A DNA stretch of 64,000 nt from Rhabdophis nuchalis (GCA_039707465.1 CM077645.1:61289850-61353849); one strand, 5' to 3'; shown: positions 29,001-36,535, counted from the stretch's first letter. The notes: generated by a model not told the origin, from the letters alone. A program made the numbers and translations.

Positions 29001-30064
29001 CTGAGTTAAAGTATCATCCAGACATCCTTTAGTTATCATGAAACCAAAATAGCACAAAAATGTGCTAGCTCTGATACTAGTCTCTATCCTGCCTGTATTG
29101 CATCTCTTCTGAGTCACTGCTAAATGGTGTTCTAATTTGTGAGAATGCCATTGATTGTAGGCCAGCAAATTATTTTTATATTCTGACTTTTCCGACATCC
29201 TTTTCTCGTGTGTCATCATACAACAAGGAAAATATCCTCTCATGATGGCACTGTTGCACTGTGGCTAAGGTTGAGGTCAGAAGCCAAGGACTGGGGATCA
29301 AGCTGAGCTATTACAGTAACTATTCTCAGGTGTCAACTATATGGCCTACTGAGAAAGTGGCTAACAATCCATATAAAAAGAAGAGAAAGAAATATTGGAT
29401 TTTAATTGGGGATTCTTCTCCTCTCTTCTCTTTTAAATCAGAGAGTTTGTCTTGTTTTTTTGTGACACTCCAGGACCTAACGATGATAATATATTCCTAG
29501 TGGTTTTCTGATGTCTGTATTAAGAGTACACTATCAAGGCTAAGTCCTCAAATCTTTGCCTATGAGCTTTCTAATTCAATTAGTATCGATCGTGTCTGAT
29601 GTGCAGAGAGAATGGGTTTAGCACTCTGCCTAACTTCTCTAAGCTGGTTTGTTTTCCCATCCCATTTGGTCTTTTCCCAAATTAAGTTAATGAAATAGCT
29701 TATATCTTAGTGTCCTTCAGTGCAAAACTGATCATATGAGCCAATAAGAAAGTAAAGTCAGGAAAACAGAATTGTGCCAGTTCTGAGGGACTTATAAAAA
29801 AAGGAAACATAAACTTTGAAAGTTATTCATGCGCACTTTCAAAAATATTTACCAGTGAATTTGAAAAAAATATAAAAGTATGTGCACAATATTGCATCAT
29901 TCTGAAGCATTATTACTTATCATTAACTGCACTCTAATGGCAAGTAACTCTAGGCAGTTATCTCTCCAGAGAAGGCCTAATAACACAAAGGTGGTCCACT
30001 TCCTAACATCAAGTCCCTTCCCGCCTCGAGTCCCTTCGGGGAGAGAGAGCGGGTTATAAATAAA

Positions 30065-30124
<60 letters not shown>

Positions 30125-31614
30125 ATCATTTAGATTCACTCTAATGCTTCCAAATTAAATAATCCCATAGAATTGGAGGTGATTTATAATGAGACCATAG
30201 CACTAGAAGTATTAACTTTTTTCATTTGATGGAATAGGAACTTAAAATCTGAAAAGTAATATGTTGGTAATAACTGCTCTAAATTAAGGAAACATTTTTT
30301 CTGGGGTAAGATACACAGTCCAGTAAGTCTTCAAATAGAATAGAACTGCACCAAAAACAAAATGGGCAAATTCAAAGTTAGAAAAATAAATCTAACTTTT
30401 AGTTTATTTCAATCGCATTTAGATTTAAACTAAACAAGGCATAGGTGATATAATTATCTTCCAGATATGCATGGAATTATTTTTCTATTTTATTAGAAAT
30501 GACTTTCAGGTAAAAGTGTCTACGGCAACCAACAAGTTGTCCCATAGTGAATTGGCGAGTTACCTAGGTTGAGCTGGCCATGGTGAATTGGTCACGGCAA
30601 GTTAACTGTTGTGATTTTGCCATGGCGAGTTGTCCTATTTTGTTCTGAGGCACACAACGTGGAGTTTCAAGTTATGTGCTTTATGTAAACTGGATCTCTT
30701 AGAGTACACTTATTTTGGTCTTTTATCTAATAACCAGTTATAATTCTGCTGAACTAAAACTCTTGTCATTATCTCTTGAGCAGGCTGGTTGCTAAATCTG
30801 TGAGTTATAAATCAACACATCTGGAGATTAGAAGCTGGGAGAAACCAGAACAGCCTGGTACTAAGTAAACAGTTAATAAGTAACTAAATATAAATGTAAT
30901 CAGGCATTTCACTTTCTATCTTAGTCTTTTAAATTATCATATTTTCAACTGTACTTTTAATCAGAGCTTCGATTTAATGAATAATATACTGTATTTATTA
31001 TTTTAAATGCTATTAACAGGTTTTGTTTATCCCACAATATAGATGCACTTTATTGTCTGACTAAACTAGTAATAGCTGAAAATCATCTGAGAAAATTTTC
31101 AATAGAATCAGAATTTATAAAAGGTTATAAAACAAAATTGACACTTGGCAATACTTACACTTGACAATATGGCCTTTTCTGGTGACTAACAAAATTATTT
31201 ACAGTTAGCATCATCTTGCAAACCTCACAGTGAAAACAGGCTTTATGCCAGGTCTAGAAAAGCAGATAGAAATAGGGGGAAAGTTATTTGTTTTCCATTT
31301 TCTAAATCTAATTTAAAATTTTATAACTATTTTTTTCCTGGCAGTCTAACAATCAAACCCACAAAGCAGTGCAACAAATTCAGCCAATGTTCAATTCTAA
31401 CTTGGCCATCCAATAGTTATATTGATTAATATAATTTACGATAAGTATATTTATTTATTTGAACAAAAGTTGCTGAAGTCATTTCTTCAAGATAGAGTAT
31501 CAGAATGTTTATAATAATGGCAGTTAGTAATTAACCACTAACCTGATCAATACAATTAATCTTCTCAGCAGGATAGACCCCATAGCCACACCTGGCACAA
31601 GATTGAATATTCAT
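1499..31614 (-). CDS. NRAP: NRAP, nebulin-related anchoring protein (5' part of gene, 19 coding exons, continues beyond left edge)
   Basis: Muscle anchoring protein: an N-terminal LIM domain plus nebulin actin-binding modules, located at intercalated discs and myotendinous junctions and acting in myofibril assembly (known for the family). Joining 19 exons bounded by ag/gt sites gives 674 codons in one frame. Residues 6-57 form one LIM domain (C6, C9, H27, C30, C33, C36, C54, H57). From about residue 86 the exons mostly encode one nebulin module each, with the usual xxYK start and S-D/S-E end. Modules containing [13 protein letters not shown] occur at residues 225-260 and 292-326, as in NRAP. 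Only the first two introns are not both phase 0. Nebulin and full-length nebulette lack an N-terminal LIM; LIM-nebulette (LASP2) has far fewer modules. CASP7 lies head to head, as expected for NRAP. The 3' half lies outside the window. Confidence 0.95.
2455..2660 (+). mobile_element. CR1 LINE 3' end
   Basis: Encodes the conserved CR1 C-terminus ([20 protein letters not shown] ... LDSHLSEM, stop), followed by the CR1 3' UTR (GGCAGGGGGTTGGACTAGAT ... CCCTTCCAACTCT) and a TATTG-repeat tail. It is severely 5'-truncated, as usual for CR1. Confidence 0.9.
3005..3106 (-). CDS. NRAP: NRAP coding exon 18: nebulin module
   Basis: 102 nt, residues 575-608, beginning [19 protein letters not shown] and ending ARINSE. 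Confidence 0.93.
3739..3846 (-). CDS. NRAP: NRAP coding exon 17: nebulin module
   Basis: 108 nt, residues 539-574, beginning [20 protein letters not shown] and ending GDLASE. Confidence 0.94.
3920..4256. mobile_element. MITE-like interspersed repeat, type CAGGTAG...CGACTTA
   Basis: Starts CAGGTAGcaaTCGACTTATGACC and ends in CACTTAAC...TGCTTAGCAACTGA. Related copies lie at 32245-32610, 36041-36335, 46225-46330, 54865-55030 and 61650-61712, all with CACTTAAC/GTTAAGTG and ACATGA-like blocks. The termini are inversely related (TCGACTTAC / GTAAGTCGA in better copies), so a non-autonomous DNA transposon is likely; the superfamily is not decided here. Confidence 0.6.
4820..5272 (+). mobile_element. 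CR1 LINE 3' end, with 122-codon open frame
   Basis: Open frame from 4827 to 5195 with the CR1 reverse-transcriptase C-terminus: [19 protein letters not shown], then [19 protein letters not shown] and the stop. The 3' UTR and TATTG tail follow. This is the longest of the CR1 3' fragments in NRAP introns and has no stop codons, so it is fairly young. Confidence 0.92.
5586..5690 (-). CDS. NRAP: NRAP coding exon 16: nebulin module
   Basis: 105 nt, residues 504-538, beginning [20 protein letters not shown] and ending AELYSE, between acceptor gccag and donor gtaag. Confidence 0.94.
5700..6810. other. NRAP intron, no feature seen
   Basis: AT-rich intron between exons 16 and 15. Two ORFs of about 60 codons near 6484-6751 overlap on opposite strands and match nothing recognised. 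Confidence 0.5.
6820..6918 (-). CDS. NRAP: NRAP coding exon 15: nebulin module
   Basis: 99 nt, residues 471-503, beginning [19 protein letters not shown] and ending AQQLSD. Too short for most ORF finders; recognised from splice sites and the module pattern. Confidence 0.93.
6925..7825. other. NRAP intron, no feature seen
   Basis: AT-rich unique-looking DNA up to the L2 copy at 7826. No exon-like segment or repeat family was recognised. Confidence 0.5.
7826..8363 (+). mobile_element. L2-clade LINE, internally deleted: endonuclease end joined to 3' tail
   Basis: The open frame 7829-8230 encodes the apurinic-type endonuclease C-terminal part: [10 protein letters not shown] (the GDFN motif), [10 protein letters not shown] and [12 protein letters not shown] (the catalytic SDH-like position, here TDH). 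After TTCCGCCCCAG near 8232 the sequence jumps to the family 3' tail (GCCGCCCTGGGTCC, GGTATAAATTTAATAAAA). The whole reverse transcriptase is missing. Compare 12387, where TTCCGCCCCAG continues into coding sequence. Confidence 0.8.
8364..9235 (+). mobile_element. L2-clade LINE, truncated and internally deleted
   Basis: Directly abuts the A-rich tail of the preceding copy. It begins inside RT motif B ([13 protein letters not shown] in the reading frame) and at about 8432 jumps from the PLLFN codons to the [11 protein letters not shown] segment, skipping the YADD active site. It then continues to the end of the protein (open frame 8433-9041) and the tail with AATAAAATAAAA. RT activity is impossible. 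Confidence 0.82.
9945..10225. mobile_element. hAT-type MITE (265 bp) with near-perfect 8-bp target duplication, containing a second MITE
   Basis: Element 9953-10217 has termini CAGGGCTGTCAAAC / GTTTGACACCCCCCTG, flanked by GCCTAGCC (9945-9952) and GCCTAGGC (10218-10225), a 7/8 match. CAGGG ends and 8-bp duplications are hAT hallmarks. It was split by a later insertion at 10052-10172. Confidence 0.88.
10044..10180. mobile_element. hAT-type MITE (121 bp), nested, with perfect 8-bp target duplication
   Basis: Element 10052-10172, almost fully self-complementary: CAGGGGTGTCCAAACTTGG at one end and CCAAGTTTGGACATCCCTG at the other. It is flanked by GGTTACGT on both sides (10044-10051, 10173-10180). 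Relatives lie at 40700-40834, 45200-45307 and 43081-43108. Confidence 0.95.
10388..10492 (-). CDS. NRAP: NRAP coding exon 14: nebulin module
   Basis: 105 nt, residues 436-470, beginning [17 protein letters not shown] and ending DPLKD before a gtaaat donor. Confidence 0.93.
11159..11577. mobile_element. hAT-like element, about 420 bp
   Basis: Termini CAGTGTTGGTGAAC and GTTCGCCATCATG are inverse complements with few mismatches. The 8-bp flanks (GATATAAG / CATTTATA) match poorly, so it is an old insertion. Inside are a (GT)n tract (11205-11231) and two diverged direct copies of a segment containing GACCAGCTGGCC. The overlapping ORFs here follow from this GC-richer composition. Confidence 0.7.
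11623..11727 (-). CDS. NRAP: NRAP coding exon 13: nebulin module
   Basis: 105 nt, residues 401-435, beginning [20 protein letters not shown] and ending NLASN. A hAT-like element (11159-11577) ends about 45 bp from its donor. Confidence 0.94.
11730..12384. other. NRAP intron, no feature seen
   Basis: AT-rich DNA upstream of exon 13 (minus strand) and up to the L2 copy. Nothing was recognised. Confidence 0.5.
12387..14743 (+). mobile_element. L2-clade LINE, long copy with reverse transcriptase, one frameshift
   Basis: Starts 5'-truncated at the end of the endonuclease region (GGTTCCGCCCCAG). A 525-codon frame (12430-14007) covers the RT: the [17 protein letters not shown] block (motif A), [11 protein letters not shown] (motif B, with R for the usual G) and [11 protein letters not shown] (motif C, the catalytic YADD). 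The frame breaks near 13982 by loss of a base in a G run and continues in the frame ending at 14540 ([11 protein letters not shown] ... [13 protein letters not shown]). The tail is GCGGGATATAAATTGAATAA and (AATAA)n. L2 assignment rests on the PLG-x-IIR-x-x-G-x-x-x-H-x-YADDTQL context. Confidence 0.92.
14769..14873 (-). CDS. NRAP: NRAP coding exon 12: nebulin module
   Basis: 105 nt, residues 366-400, beginning [19 protein letters not shown] and ending KYTSD. An L2 LINE tail ends only a few tens of bases past its donor side (at about 14743). Confidence 0.94.
15356..15472 (-). CDS. NRAP: NRAP coding exon 11: nebulin module
   Basis: 117 nt, residues 327-365, beginning [19 protein letters not shown] and ending VNKLYSE. 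Confidence 0.94.
15745..15849 (-). CDS. NRAP: NRAP coding exon 10: nebulin module
   Basis: 105 nt, residues 292-326, with [19 protein letters not shown] and ANELASD. It is a second copy of the NRAP signature module. Confidence 0.95.
15850..16690. other. NRAP intron, no feature seen
   Basis: AT-rich, with a short (AT)n run near 16441-16456. No element was recognised. Confidence 0.5.
16694..16786 (-). CDS. NRAP: NRAP coding exon 9: short nebulin module
   Basis: 93 nt, residues 261-291, beginning [16 protein letters not shown]. It is a few residues shorter than a usual 35-residue module and ends FNQ rather than S-D. Confidence 0.9.
17637..17744 (-). CDS. NRAP: NRAP coding exon 8: nebulin module
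   Basis: 108 nt, residues 225-260. [19 protein letters not shown] followed by ANELASD is among the best matches to NRAP in this window. Confidence 0.95.
17981..18082 (-). CDS. NRAP: NRAP coding exon 7: nebulin module
   Basis: 102 nt, residues 191-224, beginning [20 protein letters not shown] and ending FMSD. The acceptor ccctag and donor gtaag are visible. Confidence 0.93.
18170..18690. repeat. Unclassified moderately GC-rich segment, possible old repeat
   Basis: It differs in composition from the flanking AT-rich intron. It contains GTTTTATTCAACTTCTATGT and CATAATCCCCCCTGCCAG, and an 80-codon minus-strand ORF (18211-18453) with no recognised domain. It could be an LTR or LINE 3' remnant; no terminal repeats or duplications were found. 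Confidence 0.3.
18700..19560. other. NRAP intron, no gene
   Basis: AT-rich DNA; contains a G14 run at 19401-19414 followed by short GT repeats. Nothing else was seen. Confidence 0.5.
19566..21255 (-). mobile_element. L2-clade LINE, 5'-truncated, uninterrupted 486-codon RT frame
   Basis: The minus-strand open frame 21240-19780 encodes most of the reverse transcriptase and the C-terminal domain without a stop or frameshift. [20 protein letters not shown] begins the [22 protein letters not shown] is motif [16 protein letters not shown] motif [11 protein letters not shown] motif C. It ends FCLAGLG, then the tail with CTCCGAGTCCCTTCGGGG and an AATAAA-type end. The endonuclease is missing, so it cannot move alone. 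Lack of lesions implies recent insertion. Confidence 0.93.
21260..22235. other. NRAP intron, no feature seen
   Basis: AT-rich DNA with a short CA-rich stretch near 22080-22100. No element was recognised. Confidence 0.5.
22237..22344 (-). CDS. NRAP: NRAP coding exon 6: nebulin module
   Basis: 108 nt, residues 155-190. It contains [19 protein letters not shown] and ends TELSSD before a gtaagt donor. This is the NRAP-type [13 protein letters not shown] module with several substitutions. Confidence 0.93.
22983..23135 (-). repeat. (TAA)n microsatellite with L2 3' tail fragment
   Basis: About 30 TAA units (22983-23073), followed by TTTGTAGACCGCTCCCTCTC ... GGGACTCGGAGCGGTG, the reverse complement of the L2 3' end. 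The TCCCTC block is itself tripled. A very short L2 insertion has seeded the array. Confidence 0.85.
23140..24035. other. NRAP intron, no feature seen
   Basis: AT-rich DNA with a small direct repeat of AACTTAATGTATT near 23458-23480. Confidence 0.5.
24039..24143 (-). CDS. NRAP: NRAP coding exon 5: pre-repeat linker
   Basis: 105 nt, residues 120-154, beginning [16 protein letters not shown] and ending QKSLSD before a gtaagt donor. It is diverged from the nebulin consensus but has the right position, phase and ending for NRAP. Confidence 0.88.
24150..25120. other. NRAP intron, no feature seen
   Basis: AT-rich unique-looking DNA leading into the minisatellite at 25125. Confidence 0.5.
25125..25425. 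repeat. Pure A/T-rich minisatellite (about 300 bp)
   Basis: Tandem units of about 22 bp, built from AATTAAAATTAATG and AATTAATAAAT in the first part and drifting to AATAAATTAAAATTAATT in the second. Almost no G or C occurs. The order of unit variants shows local expansions. Confidence 0.9.
25430..26110. other. NRAP intron, no feature seen
   Basis: Mixed-composition intron; the short ORFs at 25888-26240 run across the exon 4 boundary on the wrong strand and have no support. Confidence 0.5.
26118..26219 (-). CDS. NRAP: NRAP coding exon 4: linker / degenerate nebulin module
   Basis: 102 nt, residues 86-119, beginning [17 protein letters not shown]. Acceptor tacag and donor gtaaa are both present. 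It corresponds to the linker segment after the LIM domain in NRAP and is a weak nebulin-like module. Confidence 0.9.
26939..27035 (-). mobile_element. CR1 LINE 3' UTR fragment
   Basis: Reads AACAGAGTTGGAAGGGACTT ... CAACCCTCTGCTCAAGCAGG ... CCCTATACCATTTCTGACA, the reverse complement of the CR1 3' end, diverged. Confidence 0.8.
27359..27420 (+). mobile_element. Possible L2-type RT motif A relic
   Basis: One frame reads [18 protein letters not shown], matching the [15 protein letters not shown] block of the L2 copies at 12387 and 47590. No surrounding match was found, so this is an ancient, very short relic or a chance hit. Confidence 0.4.
27425..28370. other. NRAP intron, no feature seen
   Basis: AT-rich DNA. 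Overlapping ORFs of about 90-110 codons on opposite strands at 27896-28256 show no recognised family. Confidence 0.5.
28374..28461 (-). CDS. NRAP: NRAP coding exon 3: end of LIM domain and linker
   Basis: 88 nt, completing the split V56 codon, then [19 protein letters not shown] and onward to residue 85. H57 is the final LIM zinc ligand. The 95 + 88 nt of exons 2 and 3 restore phase 0 for all later exons. Confidence 0.93.
28465..29985. other. NRAP intron, no feature seen
   Basis: A 1.5-kb stretch of the intron between exons 3 and 2 without a recognised repeat or exon. Confidence 0.45.
30019..30122 (+). repeat. L2 3' tail fragment with (TTA)n microsatellite
   Basis: CCCGCCTCGAGTCCCTTCGG, then GAGAGAGCGGGTTATAAATA, is the L2 3' end, followed by about 20 ATT/TTA units (30063-30122). 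Confidence 0.88.
30130..31155. other. NRAP intron, no gene
   Basis: AT-rich. A loose pseudo-repeat of GGCGAGTT / GGTGAATTGG near 30540-30640 (AGTGAATTGGCGAG, GGTGAATTGGTCACGG, GGCGAGTTGTCC) was noted but not classified. Confidence 0.45.
31159..31253 (-). CDS. NRAP: NRAP coding exon 2: core of the LIM domain
   Basis: Residues 25-56, with [12 protein letters not shown] giving ligands H27, C30, C33 and C36, then C54. The exon is 95 nt, so it ends two bases into the codon for V56; the donor is gtaagt. The last LIM ligand, H57, is in the next exon. Confidence 0.94.
31543..31614 (-). CDS. NRAP: NRAP coding exon 1: start codon and first LIM zinc ligands
   Basis: Encodes residues 1-24, starting [18 protein letters not shown]. 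It carries LIM ligands C6 and C9. The ATG (31612-31614 on the plus strand, read in reverse) is chosen because the LIM domain begins at once after it, as in NRAP. The donor GATCAG/gttag follows. Any 5' UTR exon upstream was not identified. Confidence 0.93.
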
Positions 31615-31619
31615 ATTGA

Positions 31620-32244
31620 AATTATATGTAACAAAATTAAATTCTGAGGGTCCAGTGATATACAAAAATGCCTTGTTTCCTAAGAAAGATACTCCAGTCT
31701 GTTCGTGCTGTGCTTCTGAGTTGCACTCAGCTGTTGTCTGGTTTTTAAAGCTGTCACTTACTAAGAGGGGTTATTTTGGCAACGGTGTTAAGAGTTCATA
31801 GAGGGAAAGAGATGCAAGAATTCAATGAAACCTTTCTCTAAATAGATGAGTGAAGTCAGAAAGAAGCATCATGGTCATATGAAAATGAAGGCCATCTAAC
31901 TGGTAATATATAAAGTAGGGAGTTCAATGTTTATTTGTCAGAGTCCCAGGTTGGCCTTCTAAATATACTTCAGATCATCTTCAGATTATTATGTATTCAC
32001 TAAGAGTCTATTAAGGAAAGCACAAAAGGCCAAAAACATTTTCAGAGCAGGGACTGATTCCCAAACTTTCTTTCTTTTCCTGCCTGTGGCCTGTGCAGGT
32101 GGGGTGGGGGGGTGGGGGGGGGGGAATCCGCAATACCTACTGCTTTTCATAAAGTACACAATGGAATTGGGAATTCCAGAAGTGCCGGAAAGAAAGATTT
32201 AACTACCTTTCAAGTTGTCTTACTGAATATCCATTTGTCTTAAG
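31620..32244. other. Region upstream of the NRAP start codon
   Basis: May contain the NRAP promoter and 5' UTR; no TATA box or CpG cluster can be called with confidence. A G/T-rich run lies at 32099-32124. Confidence 0.4.
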
Positions 32245-32610
32245 AAATATAGTTAGCCCACAACTTCACCACAATTGAGCCCAAAATTACTGTTGCTAAA
32301 CAAGACATTTGTTAAGTGACATTTGCTTCATTTTACGACTTTTCTTGCCACTTGTTAACTGCAGTTAATGACACGGTTATTAAGTGAATCTAGCTTTCCC
32401 ACTGACTTTGCTTATCAGGAGGTCACCAAAGGGGATCACTTTTTGATCCAGGACACTGAAACCACTATAAATGATTACATGATTTTCAATTGCCAAGAAT
32501 CTGTCAGAATCTGAATTTTGATCATATGATCATGGGATTGATCAATGGTCCTAAATGTGCAAAATGGTCACAACTTTTTTTTTAATGCCGTTATAACTTT
32601 GAACATCTAG
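32245..32610. mobile_element. MITE-like repeat, same family as 3920-4256
   Basis: Contains ACAATTGAGCCCAAAATTAC, TGTTAAGTGACATTTGCTTC, CGACTTTTCTTGCCAC, a TTAAGTGAATC block and GATCATATGATCATGGG. This is the best-preserved interior of the family in this window. Confidence 0.7.
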
Positions 32611-32659
32611 ATTTAATTATATGTCTTCCCTTAAGAGGACCCTGCCATAGGATCCTGCC

Positions 32660-32805
32660 ATAACACTAGAAAGAAGATTGCCATTTGTCTGAAATGGTAT
32701 AGGCCATTTGTCTGAAATGGTATAGGGTTTCCTGCCTAGGCAAGGGGTTGGACTAGAAGACCTCCAAGGTCCCTTCCAACTCTGCTATTGTATTATTGTA
32801 TTCTC
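32660..32805 (+). mobile_element. CR1 LINE 3' end with tandem 24-bp duplication
   Basis: GCCATTTGTCTGAAATGGTA occurs twice in tandem, then the standard CR1 3' UTR and TATTG-like tail follow. It lies just upstream of the CASP7 CpG region. Confidence 0.85.
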
Positions 32806-32919
32806 CCTTGTTTGCTAATTCGAACTTTATCTCCCGCCGGAAAATCATGACCCCTTCCTTAACTTCGTACACTGCAGATATGTGAGGATGGCAGAACTGA
32901 CCATAAGTAGACGAAATAG

Positions 32920-33760
32920 CAGTTTATTCCTAAAAGGGGGGGGGGGGAGCTCCGGCTGGCGAAAACTAAACTTCAGCTGTTTTCGGAGTGGAGTGGAGTG
33001 GAAGGAAAGGGCGAAGCCGCCGGCTTGTGAAAAGGCCGGCTTGTGAAAAGAAACGCTTGTTCCACGCTCAACCCAAAGGAGGCGCTGTAGAGACTTGGCT
33101 GGGCCGAGCGGGAAGGCGGTCGCTAAATTCAAGTCTCTCCGCGGCAACTTCCTGGATTGCCGCAGGGAGTGAAGTTTTCTGACCGTTTACTTTCGCTTTT
33201 ACCTTCGACGTAGCGTTGCGGAGAGCAGGCAAAGCGAGAGGACTGGAGAGCTTTCGCCGCGGGCACCACGCGGGCAAGTATAGTTTATTTCGAGAGAGAA
33301 CTTCAGATTTTTTCGCCAAGGCTCGATTCCCACGCCCATGCCGATTTCTCTGTACTCCGGCAACTCCCTGGGTAAACGACGGGCCTTTTTCAAAACTTTT
33401 TTTTTTGTGCTGTGCTTAACCTGTGCTTAAGCTTCCCTCGTTGTGCTTTAATTCGCTGTTAAACATTTTGGGACCGAGAACTCGCCTGTAAGAACCTTCA
33501 AAAAGTGATGGGATCTTGCAGTCTTTGTTTCCTTCTCCTTCCACCACGTCGTACTGATTCGTGCCGAGGGTTGCCATTTTTGCTTTTAAAAACTTAAACG
33601 GTGAAAGTTGCACCTGTTGCAAGTTCTACCTGCCTGATTAGTTTCATGCAGCTAGTCCTCTTCGGTCGGTGTCAGATCGCTATTCCAGAAAACAACGCAT
33701 CGCGTTCCTTTTCCGTGCTACGGAAAAGGCGGTCTGGGAAATTCCTGCTTGGCCTGGAGC
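32920..33760 (+). promoter_or_regulatory. GC-rich, CpG-containing region: probable CASP7 promoter and non-coding first exon
   Basis: In an otherwise AT-rich window this stretch is rich in G, C and CpG (for example 33008-33140 and 33160-33345). It lies between the start codons of NRAP (31614) and CASP7 (38975), where a CASP7 5' UTR exon is expected. ORFs here show no protein family and overlap on both strands, typical of a CpG island. NRAP, a muscle-restricted gene, need not use it. Exact start sites cannot be read from sequence. Confidence 0.6.
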
Positions 33761-33839
33761 TAGGAAAATGAGGATTAAAGTACAGTTAGTTCTGTGTTTC
33801 AGTTTTCCGTGCTAAAGACGCTTGGGACCAGCTCTTCAG

Positions 33840-34680
33840 TAGTTGCATAGACCTGATCAGCTTATCCATGGTTGGTTAACTAATCCATGGTTCACTCAAC
33901 TGATTAGAATTGCACGACAGGAAAAACAGGGTATCTACAGTCTGGGTTCATGCAAGAAACGAAACCTTTGTGGTTTAGTGTGTTGTAGAACTGCAGTTTC
34001 TTGCTCGTCTCTTAACTGATGGACAAAAAACGACCTGCTTGCCAAAAAAAAAATCTATTATATTATTTCCTCCTATATTATTAACTGAAGCATTCTTGCC
34101 TATTTTCTGATGGGGGGGGGGGGGAGCTGATAAAGATCAGTTGATGAGATTATCCAGGATGCATTTTCAAGGTTTCTGATTAAAATGAAAGTAAAAGAAC
34201 TTGGGAACAGAAGTGAAACAAAAAGTAGATTTTCTGGGTGAAAGGGAAGAGAAACGCCCTGGGATTGCTCTTTGCCCAGCCAGTTCGGGGGTCAGGATGG
34301 CTTTTCTCTTGTTACAGTCTTCTAATCAGAGCCACCTGATGGCAAAATCCAAAGCATGCTGCCTCCTATTTAATAGCTGTAAGGCAATACATAAGATAAG
34401 GATCTGGGAGCCTCTGCTGCTTTAGTACTTTGCAACTATCTCATTAGGAAATAAGAGAGTGCTGCAGCAGAAGCTGGGATAATGCAGAGGATAGATTCTC
34501 CTTTCCAAATTGATAAGGATACTGTAAAGGCAGGCAGAATTCTGTTTGTAGAAGCAGAGACTCAACTCCAAACAAGTTGAGCTATCTCTGGTCTAGTAGA
34601 TTTTTTGTTTTATGGAGGTATAACTAGAATTATTTAAGTACCTGCAGTTATACCAGTGATGTCTCCATATTGTCTATGGA
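33840..34680. other. Presumed CASP7 first intron, no feature seen
   Basis: Contains a G13-14 run at about 34111-34124. No exon or element was recognised. Confidence 0.45.
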
Positions 34681-34689
34681 GATTCTCAA

Positions 34690-35400
34690 TCATCCAGCTC
34701 ATGGTTGTCGCAAAGGTGTTTTTCAAAACGCAACTGAACTTTCTAGGATTTTTTTTCTTGAAAACATTTTTGCTTCACATCCAAAAAGCTTCTTCAGTAC
34801 TTATTGAATGATGGAGAATGGAAGGATTTCTATTATTTGCTATCATCTGAACCTCTCTGAAGGTGAAGCCGGTTGTTAGCTCTCCAAGAGTTGTTGAGGC
34901 CACCTGCAGGTTTATCTGTACCTTCAGGATCACCTGAATCAGAATGCAAATAAGTGTATAACCTTCTTGATACTGTTGAAAGCACTGTGTTGTAGACAGG
35001 ACATATGTAGCATCATATGCCTTCCACTCTGACTGTACAACTTTAACCTAGGTGGTCTCTTTGATCCTCTTTCAAACCATTGGTCCGCTCTGTCGAGAAT
35101 GTGAACTTTGCTATTTGGCACACCTATTGAATGGGGAAACAAAACAACCACAAACACATGCACCAATAGAGGAGAACAAGCCATCAGGACAAGATCCAGC
35201 AGTTCATCTACATTTGAAAGACAAAGAACACTTTTTTGAAGACAGCAGATTTCACATTCTGGACAGAGAGGACCACTGGTTTGAAAGAGGGGTCAAAGAG
35301 GTCATCTTCATATTAAAATTGAACACCTTTTCTCAAAAGAGGATGAGGGATACAACACCACCTATCTTAGTGGTGTCCTTTCAACAGTTCCAAGAAGGGT
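34690..35400. mobile_element. Penelope-like element remnants in inverted (head-to-head) arrangement
   Basis: The plus-strand segment 35100-35390 encodes DPAVHLHLKDKEHFFEDS and HILDREDHWFERGVKE, the C-terminal part of the GIY-YIG region in vertebrate Penelope-like elements. The minus-strand segment 34940-35105 encodes the same motif (VHILDRADQWFERGSK), so two partial copies point away from each other. Upstream, 34755-34797 on the minus strand resembles the element's hammerhead region (CTGAAGAAGCTTTTTGG), with its GAAA core mutated. The 177-codon ORF here is therefore not a host gene. Confidence 0.75.
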
Positions 35401-36040
35401 CAACATCCATTTGCACTTTGATTCAGGCATTCTTGAGATTAAACAAACCCCAAGTGGTCCCAGTGACTGCCCCTCAGAGTGCTAACGACCAGACAACTGC
35501 AAAGAATATAAATCCTTCCATTCGGTCAGAAATGAAGAACCTTTTTGGAGGAGAAGCAAAATATATTCAAGGAAAAAACCTATAAAGTTCTGTTGCTTTT
35601 TCAAAAGCACCTTTGGGATAATCCCATATTGTTTCTATATTTCCCAAGAATATTGTTTCCCCCCCCAAAAAAATTGTTTTTAACACTCAGGAATTCTTCA
35701 ATGGCCTTCACTATGCAGAGTAAATAACTGGGTTGGGTCGTGTTTTCCCTGGGTACAGTCAGCAATATGTTATTGTATTTGCAGATCATAGTGCACTTCA
35801 TTAGGCAAATGGTATATAGTCTCACTACAGAAGTTTTCCCTAATGTATTATGAATTTAAAGGGAAAGATGTTTGTAGTAATGTTAGAGTAGCCTTGCAAC
35901 ATTTTTGCATACCTATAACAGCTGTGCCACATATTAGCTGGGATCATTGTACTTACTCAATTTATTTTTCTTTTTGAACATATAAATTACTGGATACTAT
36001 ACAGGTATCTTCAAATTGTGGGAGTCCTGTTTTAAAAGTA

Positions 36041-36335
36041 CAGGTAGTCCTCAACCTAAAACTTTGAGTTACAACAGCACTGATAAAAACGACCAATGAC
36101 TGTTTTTTTACATAACTGATGCAACAATCCCATGGTCACATGATCAAAATTCAAATACTTGGCAATTGGCATGAATTTATGATGTTTACAGTGCCCCAGG
36201 GCTATGAGAGTAACTTTTGCGACCTTCTGACATGCAAAGTCAGTGGGGAAGCTAGATTTCACTTAACAACTGTGTTACTAACTGCTGTGATCCAATTAAT
36301 AACTGAGGCAAAAATTGTTGTAAAATGAGTCAAAA
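36041..36335. mobile_element. MITE-like repeat, same family as 3920-4256
   Basis: Begins CAGGTAGTCCTCAACCT, the characteristic end, and contains CCCATGGTCACATGATCAAA, GCGACCTTCTGACATGCAAA and TTTCACTTAACAACTGTG. Confidence 0.75.
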
Positions 36336-36535
36336 TTCATTTAGCCTTAATCTGTGTAATTCCTTCTAGGTGGTTTTTTTTTTTTTTTTTAAACCTCAAA
36401 TGGGATCATCTCAGTTGAGATGGAAATTGGAAAATAAATTCTTGTAACTCATATAGATTTTTCCTTCCTAATGCTGTTCATTATGAATACAGGAAATGAT
36501 AGTTGTTTTGTTTCATACCTTTTATTCAGGTAACT

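Noticed and set aside
29897..30139. Asparagine-run ORF
   Set aside because: Translation of the (TTA)n array at an L2 tail.
1499..31614. Nebulin, nebulette or LASP instead of NRAP
   Set aside because: Nebulin lacks an N-terminal LIM, and LASP and LIM-nebulette have only two or three modules. The [13 protein letters not shown] modules and the CASP7 neighbour fit NRAP.
35052..35585. 177-codon ORF as a possible host gene or CASP7 exon
   Set aside because: Its HILDREDHWFERGVKE segment is a Penelope-like endonuclease tail, and an inverted partial copy lies just upstream.
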